Positions 1-6,828 of a DNA stretch of 23,776 nt are shown in pieces (the first letter of the stretch is position 1; the number at the start of each line of letters is the position of its first letter). Source of the DNA: Cyanobacteria bacterium UBA9971 (GTDB taxonomy: Bacteria; Cyanobacteriota; Vampirovibrionia; Gastranaerophilales; UBA9971). The notes beneath the pieces were generated by a model. It saw only the letters and a list, made by a program, of their open reading frames with translations. It searched no databases and was not told where the DNA came from. A program made the translations under genes and the position numbers. Location of the stretch: contig DNRP01000154.1 of assembly GCA_003499955.1 (NCBI GenBank), positions 18,089 through 41,864 of the forward strand, in the 5' to 3' direction.

Positions 1-65
1 TATATCCCTCTGTTTATTTTTATTTTTATTCTGCGCAACTAAGTGACATAAGGATCTGATAAAAT

Positions 66-278
66 TAATTAACTCCAGTCGCCAATTAATTTTCTGTAAA
101 AAACTAAAAATCGTCATGCTGAACTGGCTGCAAAACAAGGCAGAGCCGTAGTTTTATGCCACTGCCTTGTTTTGCAGCATCTTACCATTTTGGAATTAAA
201 ACATTAATCGAAAATTGGATAGACCCTGAATCAAGTTCAGGGTGACAGTTTACACTAACTAGCGACTCCGGTTAATTA
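66..278. repeat. Composite palindromic repeat (outer inverted arms around a core repeat)
   Basis: Outer arms at 66-87 and 257-278 are imperfect inverted repeats (17 of 22 positions match, common part TAATTAAC...AGTCGC). They enclose a core at 113-246 that starts GTCATGCTGAAC and ends TTCAGGGTGAC. The core contains its own inverted segments: GCTGCAAAACAAGGCA near 128 is answered by TGCCTTGTTTTGCAGC near 163. The core recurs inverted at 2575-2709 and the outer arms recur at 15783-15962. No ORF lies here. The rest of 1-322 shows no gene; 265-285 forms a small hairpin (ACTCCG/CGGAGT) downstream of the GNAT gene without a T-run. Confidence 0.8.
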
Positions 279-322
279 GCGGAGTTATTGAGCTAATGGC
301 GTTATTTAGCAATTCAGAGGAA

Positions 323-1321
323 CTAGTCTTTGTAATTTGGGTTTTTGTAATAAGCATGAGGATATGTAAAATCTTCTCTAAATCCAACTCTTCTGTACAT
401 TTTTAATGCAGGATAATTATCTGTTTCAACAGCTGCATTTACTTCACTTACAGCAATTTTTTGCTCTGATAATGCTTTTATTATTCCTATAATAGCAGAT
501 TTGAGGATAAATTTACCAAGACCTTTATTCCTGATATTTTTTCTGACAGAAATTAAAGGAATATTTGCTTTAGCGGGAGTTACCATATTAACAAAGCAAA
601 CACCTTCTACGTTCCCGTCTTTTAGAATAACTCTTGTTTCTTCCGGCATAAAATGACCGAAAATATTTCCCGTAATTTTTCCTATAACATCTTTGCATCC
701 TTCAGTCGTTAAAAATCTCGGGTCAAAATTAACATCTTTGGAAGTTTTAAATCCAAGATTTATTACTTCAACCGCTGCATCAAAATATTTGTCATCCCAT
801 GATTCTATTGTATAGCCTTCAGGTAGTTGTCCAACGTCAGATTTTTGTAGAACTTTGTAAGCAACTGAATCGGAAAAATCAAATCTTACCATTGCTTGAC
901 CGGTAAGTTGGAATTTTAAAAGAGCTATATCTCTTGTAAATGTTTCCTGAAATCCAAGAAGAGGATAGCTTATAACTTTCCAGTCAGACATGGGCTTTAA
1001 ATGTTCTATAAGCGCGCCTGCAAGAGCTAAACGTTTTTTGTTTATATCTTTTCTGTCAGGAACATGAATTATATTTAATTCTATTGCTTTATGCGGTTCA
1101 ACAACAAAAATAAGGATTCCCGAAGGTTGAGTTCCGTCAAATAAAGCAATTCCGTTTAAACGACCGTCGGCAATGGATTCTTTAAATGAATAAAAATCCA
1201 GTGGTTCTATTTCATATCTATAATCTTTTGTGGCTTTTAATCTGAAGCTTTCATAAATTTCTTTTATTTGATCTACATTGGTTATTGTTAAGATTTCTGT
1301 TTTATATGTAGTTTGTTGCAT
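323..1321 (-). CDS. GNAT-family N-acetyltransferase (332 aa)
   Basis: This is probably a soluble acetyl-CoA-dependent acyltransferase of unknown substrate. The C-terminal half shows the GNAT signature: the acetyl-CoA loop RNKGLGKFIL (motif A) and the NYPALKMYRRVGF segment (motif B region), both typical of members acting on amino groups. The N-terminal ~150 residues are about the size of a second GNAT-like fold but show no clear cofactor loop, so the protein may be a tandem GNAT with one degenerate domain. It starts at ATG 1321 with a purine-rich GAGAG stretch upstream. It lies downstream of tRNA-Met but is separated from it by a strong terminator, so it is probably transcribed on its own. The family call is firm; the substrate cannot be read from the sequence. 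Confidence 0.85.
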   Translation of the reverse strand: MQQTTYKTEILTITNVDQIKEIYESFRLKATKDYRYEIEPLDFYSFKESIADGRLNGIALFDGTQPSGILIFVVEPHKAIELNIIHVPDRKDINKKRLALAGALIEHLKPMSDWKVISYPLLGFQETFTRDIALLKFQLTGQAMVRFDFSDSVAYKVLQKSDVGQLPEGYTIESWDDKYFDAAVEVINLGFKTSKDVNFDPRFLTTEGCKDVIGKITGNIFGHFMPEETRVILKDGNVEGVCFVNMVTPAKANIPLISVRKNIRNKGLGKFILKSAIIGIIKALSEQKIAVSEVNAAVETDNYPALKMYRRVGFREDFTYPHAYYKNPNYKD

Positions 1322-1425
1322 TTTTTTATTCTCTCAATTCTTTACTCATATATTCTACTATATAATTTGTAAATACTGCAATATATTAAAAATATTATTT
1401 GCAATTAAATTTGAAAAAATTAAAT

Positions 1426-1455
1426 AAAAAACCCTCGTTACTATGAGGGTTTTTT
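1426..1455 (-). terminator. Rho-independent terminator after tRNA-Met
   Basis: AAAAAACCCTC (1426-1436) and GAGGGTTTTTT (1445-1455) pair perfectly around an 8-nt loop, with A and T runs on both sides. It sits about 4 nt beyond the 3' end of the tRNA on the minus strand, which fits termination of the tRNA transcript. It would also work in the other direction. Confidence 0.85.
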
Positions 1456-1458
1456 ATT

Positions 1459-1532
1459 TAGCATAGACTGGATTCGAACCAGTGACCGCGCGGGTATGAG
1501 CCACGTGCTCTAGCCAACTGAGCTACTATGCC
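1459..1532 (-). tRNA. tRNA-Met(CAU), probably the elongator
   Basis: The minus strand folds into a complete cloverleaf: acceptor GGCATAG, D-arm GCTC...GAGC, anticodon stem CGTGG/CCGCG with loop CTCATAC (anticodon CAT) and T-arm ACTGG/CCAGT with loop TTCGAAT. The 3' acceptor half CTATGCT gives a G1-U72 wobble pair and the discriminator is A. CCA is not encoded. The 1-72 pair is not the C-A mismatch of an initiator, and the anticodon stem lacks three consecutive G-C pairs, so the initiator is unlikely. A tRNA-Ile(CAU) whose C34 becomes lysidine is the remaining alternative. Confidence 0.9.
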
Positions 1533-1547
1533 ATGTTAGAACTTATT

Positions 1548-1570
1548 ATTATACATCCATAAAAAAATAT
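1548..1570 (-). promoter_or_regulatory. Probable promoter of tRNA-Met (-10 TATAAT)
   Basis: On the minus strand a perfect TATAAT lies at 1553-1548, about 16 nt before the tRNA 5' end. A TTGATA hexamer sits upstream, but with a spacing of only 14 nt, or 17 nt if the overlapping AATAAT is used as -10. The position just in front of the tRNA makes it plausible. Confidence 0.45.
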
Positions 1571-2541
1571 CAAGAACTCATTCTCAGCTTTCCGGTAACA
1601 ATTCTCTCTATGTTATTAAAATCTTTAATAATTTGTATCTCTTTGAAACCTGAATTTTCAAAGATTTTAATAACATCAGCAGCTTGATAAATTCCTATTT
1701 CGACAGCTAAAACCCCATTTTTAGCAAGATAATTTTTTGCCTGAAAAACAAGTTTTTCATAAAAATCCAAGCCTTTAGCATCTTCTGTAAAAAGTGCCTG
1801 ATGCGGCTCATGAAGCACAACTTCCGGCTGAAGATTTTGTTTGTCTTGTATAGAAATATAAGGTGGGTTTGAAACAATAATGTCGAATTTATTATCAACA
1901 TTTTCAAAGAGATCAGAGTGAATAAAAGTAATATTATTTTTTATACCAAGCTTTTCCGCATTAAATTCAGCAACTTTAAGAGCTTTTTCTGAAATATCGC
2001 AGGCAAAAATTGTGGCATCAGGCAAATTCTTTGCCAACATACAGGCAATACAGCCGGAGCCTGTACCAATATCAATAATTTTTTTTGAGATTGCCACGTC
2101 GCCTCTTCGAAGCTCTGCTTGGTTGCTCCCCATAAACGGCGTTACGGTCGAAGGCTCATCGCCTCCGCCCTTCAGCCTCTGCTCGCAATCCGCCTCGCAA
2201 TGACAAGGAGGTAATTTTAAAACTTCTTCCACCAGAATCTCTGTTTCAGGGCGGGGAATTAGAACGTTTTCATCCACATAAAATTCTTCCCCCATAAAAT
2301 AAGCTTTATTCGTCAAATATTGAACAGGAATTTTTTCTTTAATTCGTCTATCTATAAGCGCATTAAAAGTTTCCAGCTTATTTTCTGATAATTCTTTGTC
2401 AGGGGTGAGAATTAAATCTTTTTTTGTAACCCCAAAAACAAAATTCAAAAGAATATCAGTTTCCAAAGCGGCTTCGCTTTTGGCGATGCCCGCATTTTGG
2501 AGTTTTAAAATAGTGTTTTGGTTTATTTCTTTTAGGAACAT
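1570..2541 (-). CDS. prmC: Peptide chain release factor N5-glutamine methyltransferase PrmC, with an in-frame repeat insertion
   Basis: PrmC methylates the glutamine of the GGQ motif of release factors in the cytosol, using S-adenosylmethionine. The N-terminal helical domain is followed by IPRPETE (linker to the catalytic domain), the SAM-binding IDIGTGSG, and the catalytic NPPY (N225). The gene sits directly downstream of prfA, whose product is its substrate, as in many bacteria. I chose ATG 2541 (MFLKEI) over an upstream TTG at 2562, because that TTG falls in the edge of a neighbouring repeat. Residues ~113-151, between RPETE and GTGSG, are encoded by a palindromic repeat at 2089-2204. They have no counterpart in usual family members, which have a short loop there. 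All key motifs are intact, so the enzyme is probably functional. Confidence 0.95.
   Translation of the reverse strand: MFLKEINQNTILKLQNAGIAKSEAALETDILLNFVFGVTKKDLILTPDKELSENKLETFNALIDRRIKEKIPVQYLTNKAYFMGEEFYVDENVLIPRPETEILVEEVLKLPPCHCEADCEQRLKGGGDEPSTVTPFMGSNQAELRRGDVAISKKIIDIGTGSGCIACMLAKNLPDATIFACDISEKALKVAEFNAEKLGIKNNITFIHSDLFENVDNKFDIIVSNPPYISIQDKQNLQPEVVLHEPHQALFTEDAKGLDFYEKLVFQAKNYLAKNGVLAVEIGIYQAADVIKIFENSGFKEIQIIKDFNNIERIVTGKLRMSS
2089..2204 (-). repeat. Palindromic repeat (GTCATTGCG family) inserted in frame in prmC
   Basis: On the plus strand it begins GATTGCCACGTCG and ends CCTCGCAATGAC, the same termini as the intergenic copies at 4854-4893, 8076-8152 and 14020-14096. About 116 nt lie wholly inside the prmC reading frame with no stop codon in that frame. 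It is rich in Cys, Glu, Gly and Arg codons and more GC-rich than the surrounding gene. Confidence 0.85.
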
Positions 2542-2574
2542 GAATAATAATACCTGTGTCAATTAGTCAAAACT

Positions 2575-2709
2575 GTCATGCTGAACTTGATTCAGCATCT
2601 GTCTATTATGAAATTACAGCTTTCAATTGTTTGAGGGGTAGATTCCGAAACACCAGGGAGGGGCATAAAACTATGGCTCTGCCTTGTTTTGCAGCCAGTT
2701 CGCAATGAC
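2575..2709. repeat. Palindromic repeat between prfA and prmC, inverted copy of the one at 113-246
   Basis: It starts GTCATGCTGAACTTG and ends CAGTTCGCAATGAC. Positions 2662-2701 are the reverse complement of 121-160 with one mismatch in 40. The outer flank 2561-2574 (AATTAGTCAAAAC) matches the reverse complement of the segment next to the right arm at 15931-15942, so part of the outer arm also remains here. The element ends within a few bases of the prfA stop codon (2716-2718) and lies in the prfA-prmC junction. Confidence 0.8.
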
Positions 2710-2715
2710 AAGGAA

Positions 2716-3798
2716 TTACACAGATTCGGCAAGTTTTTGGAGTTTTGCTTTCTGGTCTGCCTGCGCAAGAGAATTGAGAAGATCATCCAGCTCTCCTTCA
2801 ATAACAGTCCAGACGTTTAAGTTTTCGCCTATTCTGTGGTCGGTGCATCTTCCCTGCGGGAAATTATATGTTCTGATTCTTTCGCTTCTGTCACCTGTCC
2901 CGACTTGTGACCTTCTTAAATCGGTAATTTCCTGCATCTGCTTTTGATTTTCAATATCATAAACTTTGGCTTTAATTATTTGAAGAGCTCTAGCTTTATT
3001 TTTAAGCTGACTTCTTTCTTCAGTACAAAAAACCATAATACCTGTCGGTTTATGAACCATTCTTACGGCTGTTTCCACTTTATTTACATTCTGTCCGCCC
3101 GCGCCGCCTGAACGTGCGGTTGTAATTTCAAGATCCTTCATATCAATTTCTGTTCCAACATCTTCAACTTCGGGCATAACCGCAACAGTTGCCGTACTTG
3201 TGTGTATTCTTCCCGATGATTCGGTTAAAGGAACTCTTTGAACTCTATGAACGCCGGATTCGTATTTTAGCCTGCTGTAAACAGCATCACCCTTTATATT
3301 AATTATAACTTCGCCTATACCGCCGACAGCAGCTTCTGAAATGCCCAGAATTTCTGTTTGCCAACCCTGTTTTTCCGCATATCTAAGATACATCCTCATA
3401 AGGTCAGCCGCGAAAATATTAGCTTCATCGCCGCCTGCACTTCCTCTAATCTCAAGCATAATATCTTTATCGTCATTAGGATCTCTAGGAAGCAGAAGAA
3501 TCTTCATTTTTTCTTCGCACTGTTGAATTTTTGCCTCAGCCTGATCAAGTTCCAGTTGAATAAGTTCTTTCATTTCTTCATCTGACTCACCTTTAAGCAT
3601 TTGAACAGCATCTTCTTTTGCCTTTGCTGCATCCTGCCATGTATGATAAATCTGAACACTTTCTTCCATGGACTTTCTAGTCTTGGAAAGTTTTTTAAAC
3701 TCTTCAAAATCCTTAATTGTTTCGGGGTCGCTAAGCTTTTCTCCAAGCTCGATATAGCTTTTTTCTATATTTTGAATTTTACCCAGCATATCTTTCAT
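2716..3798 (-). CDS. prfA: Peptide chain release factor 1 (RF1)
   Basis: RF1 recognises UAA and UAG in the ribosomal A site and triggers peptide release. At 360 aa it has the usual family length. GGQ is at residues 234-236 inside [10 protein letters not shown], the peptidyl-transferase-centre motif that PrmC methylates. The stop-codon reading tripeptide, normally PAT or PVT, reads PLT here (residues 190-192, in [14 protein letters not shown]). The context identifies RF1 rather than RF2, which has SPF at this site. It follows thyX and precedes prmC on the same strand. The start at ATG 3798 gives a normal N-terminal helical domain (MKDMLGKIQ). Confidence 0.97.
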   Translation of the reverse strand: MKDMLGKIQNIEKSYIELGEKLSDPETIKDFEEFKKLSKTRKSMEESVQIYHTWQDAAKAKEDAVQMLKGESDEEMKELIQLELDQAEAKIQQCEEKMKILLLPRDPNDDKDIMLEIRGSAGGDEANIFAADLMRMYLRYAEKQGWQTEILGISEAAVGGIGEVIINIKGDAVYSRLKYESGVHRVQRVPLTESSGRIHTSTATVAVMPEVEDVGTEIDMKDLEITTARSGGAGGQNVNKVETAVRMVHKPTGIMVFCTEERSQLKNKARALQIIKAKVYDIENQKQMQEITDLRRSQVGTGDRSERIRTYNFPQGRCTDHRIGENLNVWTVIEGELDDLLNSLAQADQKAKLQKLAESV

Positions 3799-3840
3799 GA
3801 TTATTAAATTTCCCGTTAGTTCTAATTGTCATTTTTATTA

Positions 3841-4533
3841 TTATATTTTTTGAGGTTTTCTTCCACATCCTCTTATTTCATCGCAATGCCCCAACGCTTC
3901 ACACTTTGGAACAAGATATTCGGCAAGCCAAGAGTCTTTTTCTATAGCCAGATCACACATTTTTTTGACCATAATTCGTATTTCATGCTGCGCATTTGTA
4001 CAAAGCCTGATATTAGCTAAATGAATAAATTCTCTTAAGTTAAGACTCGCAACAAGTGAACTTGTTGCAGCATTAGGAAGAACAAATCTCGCGTCTTCTG
4101 CAGGAATTCCCTGGTTTATCATTTTTTCGTAAAATTCAGCCGTTTTGTTCATAAATTCATCATATTCGGCTTCAAATCCGGCTTTTTTTATTGTATTAGG
4201 GGTAATATATTCAAACAGCCCTTTTTCTGTGACATATCTCTGGGATTTCTGGGAAAAAGACATGTGCCTGTGTCGTACAAGCTGATGGGTACAGGCTCTT
4301 GAAACCCCGCTTATTGTAAACACATACTGGCAATGCTCTATTGTGCTGTGATGACCGGAAGCCAGAACTCTTTTAACGAGCTTAAGCATTTTTTCGTTAT
4401 CAGTGGCATTTTCCCATATATTTATCGGATAGTCAGCAGAATAACAGGTTCTGCATGCCGCATAAATGGTTTTTAAAGGATTTTCCGGCATGCTTATGAG
4501 ATTTACTATTGGAAATTCTTTTTCTTGAGTCAT
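3841..4533 (-). CDS. thyX: FAD-dependent thymidylate synthase ThyX
   Basis: ThyX makes dTMP from dUMP using methylene-tetrahydrofolate and reduced FAD. It is unrelated in fold to ThyA. The ThyX motif RHRxxSxxxxSxR is present as RHRHMSFSQKSQR at residues 87-99, and the length of 230 aa is typical. ATG 4533 is chosen because AAGG lies about 8 nt upstream; an in-frame TTG at 4557 would place the start inside a hairpin. It lies between rpmE and prfA, so it is probably co-transcribed with translation genes. No dihydrofolate reductase is in the window, which fits ThyX-type folate metabolism but proves nothing. Confidence 0.96.
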   Translation of the reverse strand: MTQEKEFPIVNLISMPENPLKTIYAACRTCYSADYPINIWENATDNEKMLKLVKRVLASGHHSTIEHCQYVFTISGVSRACTHQLVRHRHMSFSQKSQRYVTEKGLFEYITPNTIKKAGFEAEYDEFMNKTAEFYEKMINQGIPAEDARFVLPNAATSSLVASLNLREFIHLANIRLCTNAQHEIRIMVKKMCDLAIEKDSWLAEYLVPKCEALGHCDEIRGCGRKPQKI

Positions 4534-4554
4534 TTTATTTACCTTTTTACTACG

Positions 4555-4589
4555 CAATAAGCCCGCAGAAAGACTGCAAAGGCTTATTG
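4555..4589. promoter_or_regulatory. Long hairpin in the rpmE-thyX gap
   Basis: CAATAAGCC (4555-4563) pairs perfectly with GGCTTATTG (4581-4589), and an inner GCAG/CTGC stem extends it. It lies between the rpmE stop and the thyX start. On the minus strand no T-run follows, so it is not a standard terminator. A processing or stability element, or an attenuator, are guesses. Confidence 0.45.
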
Positions 4590-4611
4590 TAAAAGTATAA
4601 AAACTGATGTT

Positions 4612-4821
4612 TTATTTTTTGTTTAAATTACCGTAACGTTTGTTGAATCTTTCAACTCTGCCTTCGGTATCCATTATTTTTTGAGTGCCGGTAAAGAAAG
4701 GATGACATGCATTGCAAATTTCAACTTTCATACCTTCTGCAACTGAACCTGTTTCGATTACATTGCCGCAAGCGCAGCTAACAGTTGTTTCCTTATATTT
4801 TGGGTGGATTCCTTCTTTCAT
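4612..4821 (-). CDS. rpmE: 50S ribosomal protein L31, zinc-binding form
   Basis: This small protein of the large-subunit central protuberance, at the interface with the small subunit, is 69 aa long, the family's usual size. It carries the Cys pairs of the zinc-containing form: CAC (residues 16-18) and CNAC in the middle, followed by HPFFTG, the family signature. The Shine-Dalgarno sequence AGAGGT lies upstream of ATG 4821. It is the first gene of the leftward rpmE-thyX-prfA-prmC group. Zinc-containing L31 can be replaced by a zinc-free paralogue under zinc limitation in some bacteria; no such paralogue is in this window. Confidence 0.97.
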   Translation of the reverse strand: MKEGIHPKYKETTVSCACGNVIETGSVAEGMKVEICNACHPFFTGTQKIMDTEGRVERFNKRYGNLNKK

Positions 4822-4853
4822 TTTGATAATACCTCTTTTTACTTTCTTTTATT

Positions 4854-4893
4854 GTCATTGCGAGGAGCATCCTATGGATGCGACGTGGCAATC
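4854..4893. repeat. Short unit of the GTCATTGCG palindromic repeat in the rpmE leader
   Basis: This simple 40-nt copy runs from GTCATTGCGAGG to ACGTGGCAATC with a central GCATCC-TAT-GGATGC hairpin. It lies about 33 nt upstream of the rpmE start and just downstream of a candidate -10 box, so it would be transcribed as part of the leader. Confidence 0.8.
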
Positions 4894-4902
4894 TATTTCG
4901 TT

Positions 4903-4908
4903 ATTATA
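4903..4908 (-). promoter_or_regulatory. Candidate -10 box (TATAAT) for the rpmE-thyX-prfA-prmC operon
   Basis: A perfect TATAAT on the minus strand lies about 82 nt upstream of the rpmE start. The -35 region is only a T-rich stretch. It is placed between the terminator at 4934-4970 and the repeat at 4854-4893, where the operon promoter would be expected. Confidence 0.4.
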
Positions 4909-4933
4909 TATTAACATGCTAAAAAAAATTTTT

Positions 4934-4970
4934 AAAAGGTGATTAATTTTTTAAAATTAATCACCTTTTT
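4934..4970 (-). terminator. Strong Rho-independent terminator
   Basis: AAAAGGTGATTAATTTT (4934-4950) pairs perfectly over 17 bp with 4953-4969, leaving a minimal loop, and T-rich sequence lies on both sides. It is about 19 nt downstream of the 125-aa gene on the minus strand and separates it from the rpmE operon. Confidence 0.85.
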
Positions 4971-4988
4971 TTGACTGGTTTTAAAACT

Positions 4989-5366
4989 TTATTCTGCTTT
5001 GCTGTTCCCTCTTGTAGAAGCAAATATAGTAAGTGTTTTTGCGAGAGATGCCGCCATTTTTGTTGCGGGAGCCATTAAATAAACGCCAGCTGCCGCTATC
5101 CCAACTCTTAATAATGCTTTAAGTTTAGGCGCTTCTTTAAGTATATTTTTTGTTTTTGCTATACAAACAGCCGATAATGCTAAAGGAACAGCTGCTCCTA
5201 CTACTCCTCCATATAATTTTGCATTGTAAAGTTTTTTCATATTTGGAGTGTTGTTAATCTGGTCAATTTCATTTTCCGGCGCTGTTCTGACGGAAACAGG
5301 TCTTGTGTTTGAATTTGTTGTAAGACTTACAGGTATTTGCGAAACTGTTGATGTTGGACCAATCAT
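4989..5366 (-). CDS. Small membrane protein, unknown function (125 aa)
   Basis: I do not recognise this protein. The first ~45 residues are polar, rich in Ser, Thr, Val and Asn, with no signal peptide. Two hydrophobic stretches follow, about residues 52-70 (YGGVVGAAVPLALSAVC) and 84-102 (LRVGIAAAGVYLMAPATKMA), linked by a basic segment. This suggests two membrane helices or an amphipathic hairpin. It starts at ATG 5366 behind AAAGGAAAAGGAA. It is probably a single-gene unit, with its own terminator downstream and a divergent trpB promoter upstream. Such short Ser/Thr-leading hydrophobic proteins look lineage-specific. Confidence 0.75.
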   Translation of the reverse strand: MIGPTSTVSQIPVSLTTNSNTRPVSVRTAPENEIDQINNTPNMKKLYNAKLYGGVVGAAVPLALSAVCIAKTKNILKEAPKLKALLRVGIAAAGVYLMAPATKMAASLAKTLTIFASTRGNSKAE

Positions 5367-5545
5367 AATGTTTTTTCCTTTTCCTTTAGAATGTAAAAGT
5401 GTTTAATATAAATTTTACTAATTACATAAAATATGTAAAGACAAAAAATTAACACATTCAAGCTATAAAATTTACAATTCTTAACTATTCTCGATAAATA
5501 TGCTTTTAGAATAAATAGTATTTTTAACTTTATTTTGGAATGAGA

Positions 5546-5554
5546 TGATATAAT
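5546..5554 (+). promoter_or_regulatory. Probable extended -10 promoter of trpB-tyrS
   Basis: TGATATAAT gives a perfect TATAAT (5549-5554) with the TG extension. The -35 region is weak, with TTTAAC at a longer than optimal spacing. Transcription would start near 5561 and leave a leader of about 45 nt. Confidence 0.5.
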
Positions 5555-5605
5555 AAAAAGCGGTAAATTGCCTTAGCCTTATGAAAAGAATTAAATAAAT
5601 AACGC

Positions 5606-6826
5606 ATGTCACATTTTTTTGAAAAAAATAAACCATATAATTTGCCTGATTCAAAAGGACATTTTGAAAAATACGGCGGTAAATACGTCCCTGAAACTCT
5701 TATGGGCGCATTATACGAGCTGGAAAACGTTTATAATACCGCAATAAACGATGAAAAATTCCTTGATGATTTGTACAGCCTGATGCAAGAGTATTCAGGA
5801 AGACCAACACCTCTTTATTTAGCGAAAAGACTTACTGAATATTACGGCAGAGGCAAAATATATCTAAAAAGAGAAGATTTGAACCATACAGGCGCTCATA
5901 AAATCAATAATGCGCTTGGACAAGTTCTTTTAGCCTTAAAAATGGGTAAAAAAAGAATCATCGCAGAAACCGGAGCAGGTCAGCACGGCGTTGCTACAGC
6001 TACTGTTTCCGCTCTTTTCGGGCTTGAATGCGAAATTTATATGGGAGAAGAAGACACAAAACGTCAGGCAGTAAACGTTGAAAGAATGAAACTACTCGGA
6101 GCTAAAGTTAATCCTGTTTATTCGGGAAGTAAAACCCTTAAAGATGCCACAAGCGAAGCAATAAGGGACTGGGTTACAAACGTTGAAAACACTCATTATA
6201 TAATCGGCTCAACCGTAGGACCTCATCCTTACCCTGAAATGGTCAGGTTTTTTCAGTCGGTAATCGGTAAAGAAACCCGTCAACAAATTCAGGAAAAAGA
6301 AAACAGACTTCCTGATTATGTTCTTGCCTGTATAGGAGGCGGAAGCAATTCTATGGGGATGTTTTACAGCTTTCTTGGTGATAAAGACGTAAAAATTATC
6401 GGCATCGAAGCAGCAGGACAGGGCGTAGATTCTGATTTTACAGCGGCAAGCATGATGAAAGGCAGACCGGGCGTGTTGCATGGCTCGTTGAGTTATGTTT
6501 TACAGGACAAATACGGTCAGATTGAAGAAGCTTACAGCATATCGGCAGGGCTTGATTACCCCGGAGTAGGGCCCGAACACAGCTACCTGAAAGATTCGGG
6601 CAGAGTTAAATATTACCCTATAACCGACGATCAGACGGTAAAAGCTTTCAAATTGCTTTCAAAACTTGAAGGAATAGTCCCCGCACTTGAATCTTCGCAT
6701 GCTTTAGCTTATCTGGAAGAACTTATGCCAAATACAACCAAAGATGAAATAGTGGTTTTATGCCTTTCCGGCAGAGGCGACAAAGATTTACAAAGCGTAT
6801 TTAATTATTGTCAGGAACAAGAGTAA
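5606..6826 (+). CDS. trpB: Tryptophan synthase beta chain
   Basis: This PLP enzyme condenses indole with L-serine to give L-tryptophan, normally as the beta subunit of TrpA2B2. At 406 aa it has normal TrpB1 length. The PLP lysine is K99 in [13 protein letters not shown], and the phosphate-binding loop GGGSNSMG is present. The C-terminal SGRGDKD is also typical. No trpA or other trp gene is adjacent; the gene is paired with tyrS instead, so the subunit partner must lie elsewhere or the enzyme works alone on supplied indole. There is no clear Shine-Dalgarno before ATG 5606, only AAAAGAA. Confidence 0.97.
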   Translation: MSHFFEKNKPYNLPDSKGHFEKYGGKYVPETLMGALYELENVYNTAINDEKFLDDLYSLMQEYSGRPTPLYLAKRLTEYYGRGKIYLKREDLNHTGAHKINNALGQVLLALKMGKKRIIAETGAGQHGVATATVSALFGLECEIYMGEEDTKRQAVNVERMKLLGAKVNPVYSGSKTLKDATSEAIRDWVTNVENTHYIIGSTVGPHPYPEMVRFFQSVIGKETRQQIQEKENRLPDYVLACIGGGSNSMGMFYSFLGDKDVKIIGIEAAGQGVDSDFTAASMMKGRPGVLHGSLSYVLQDKYGQIEEAYSISAGLDYPGVGPEHSYLKDSGRVKYYPITDDQTVKAFKLLSKLEGIVPALESSHALAYLEELMPNTTKDEIVVLCLSGRGDKDLQSVFNYCQEQE

Positions 6827-6828
6827 AA

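Noticed and set aside
1459..1532. tRNA read as initiator Met
   Set aside because: The first pair is G1-U72, not a mismatch, and the anticodon stem lacks the three G-C pairs of initiators.
2012..2203. Rightward 63-aa frame opposite prmC
   Set aside because: It lies wholly antisense to a real gene and across the inserted repeat; such open frames are expected from the palindrome.
4534..4557. Upstream TTG start for thyX (extra 8 residues)
   Set aside because: It falls inside a hairpin and has no Shine-Dalgarno, while ATG 4533 has AAGG at proper distance.
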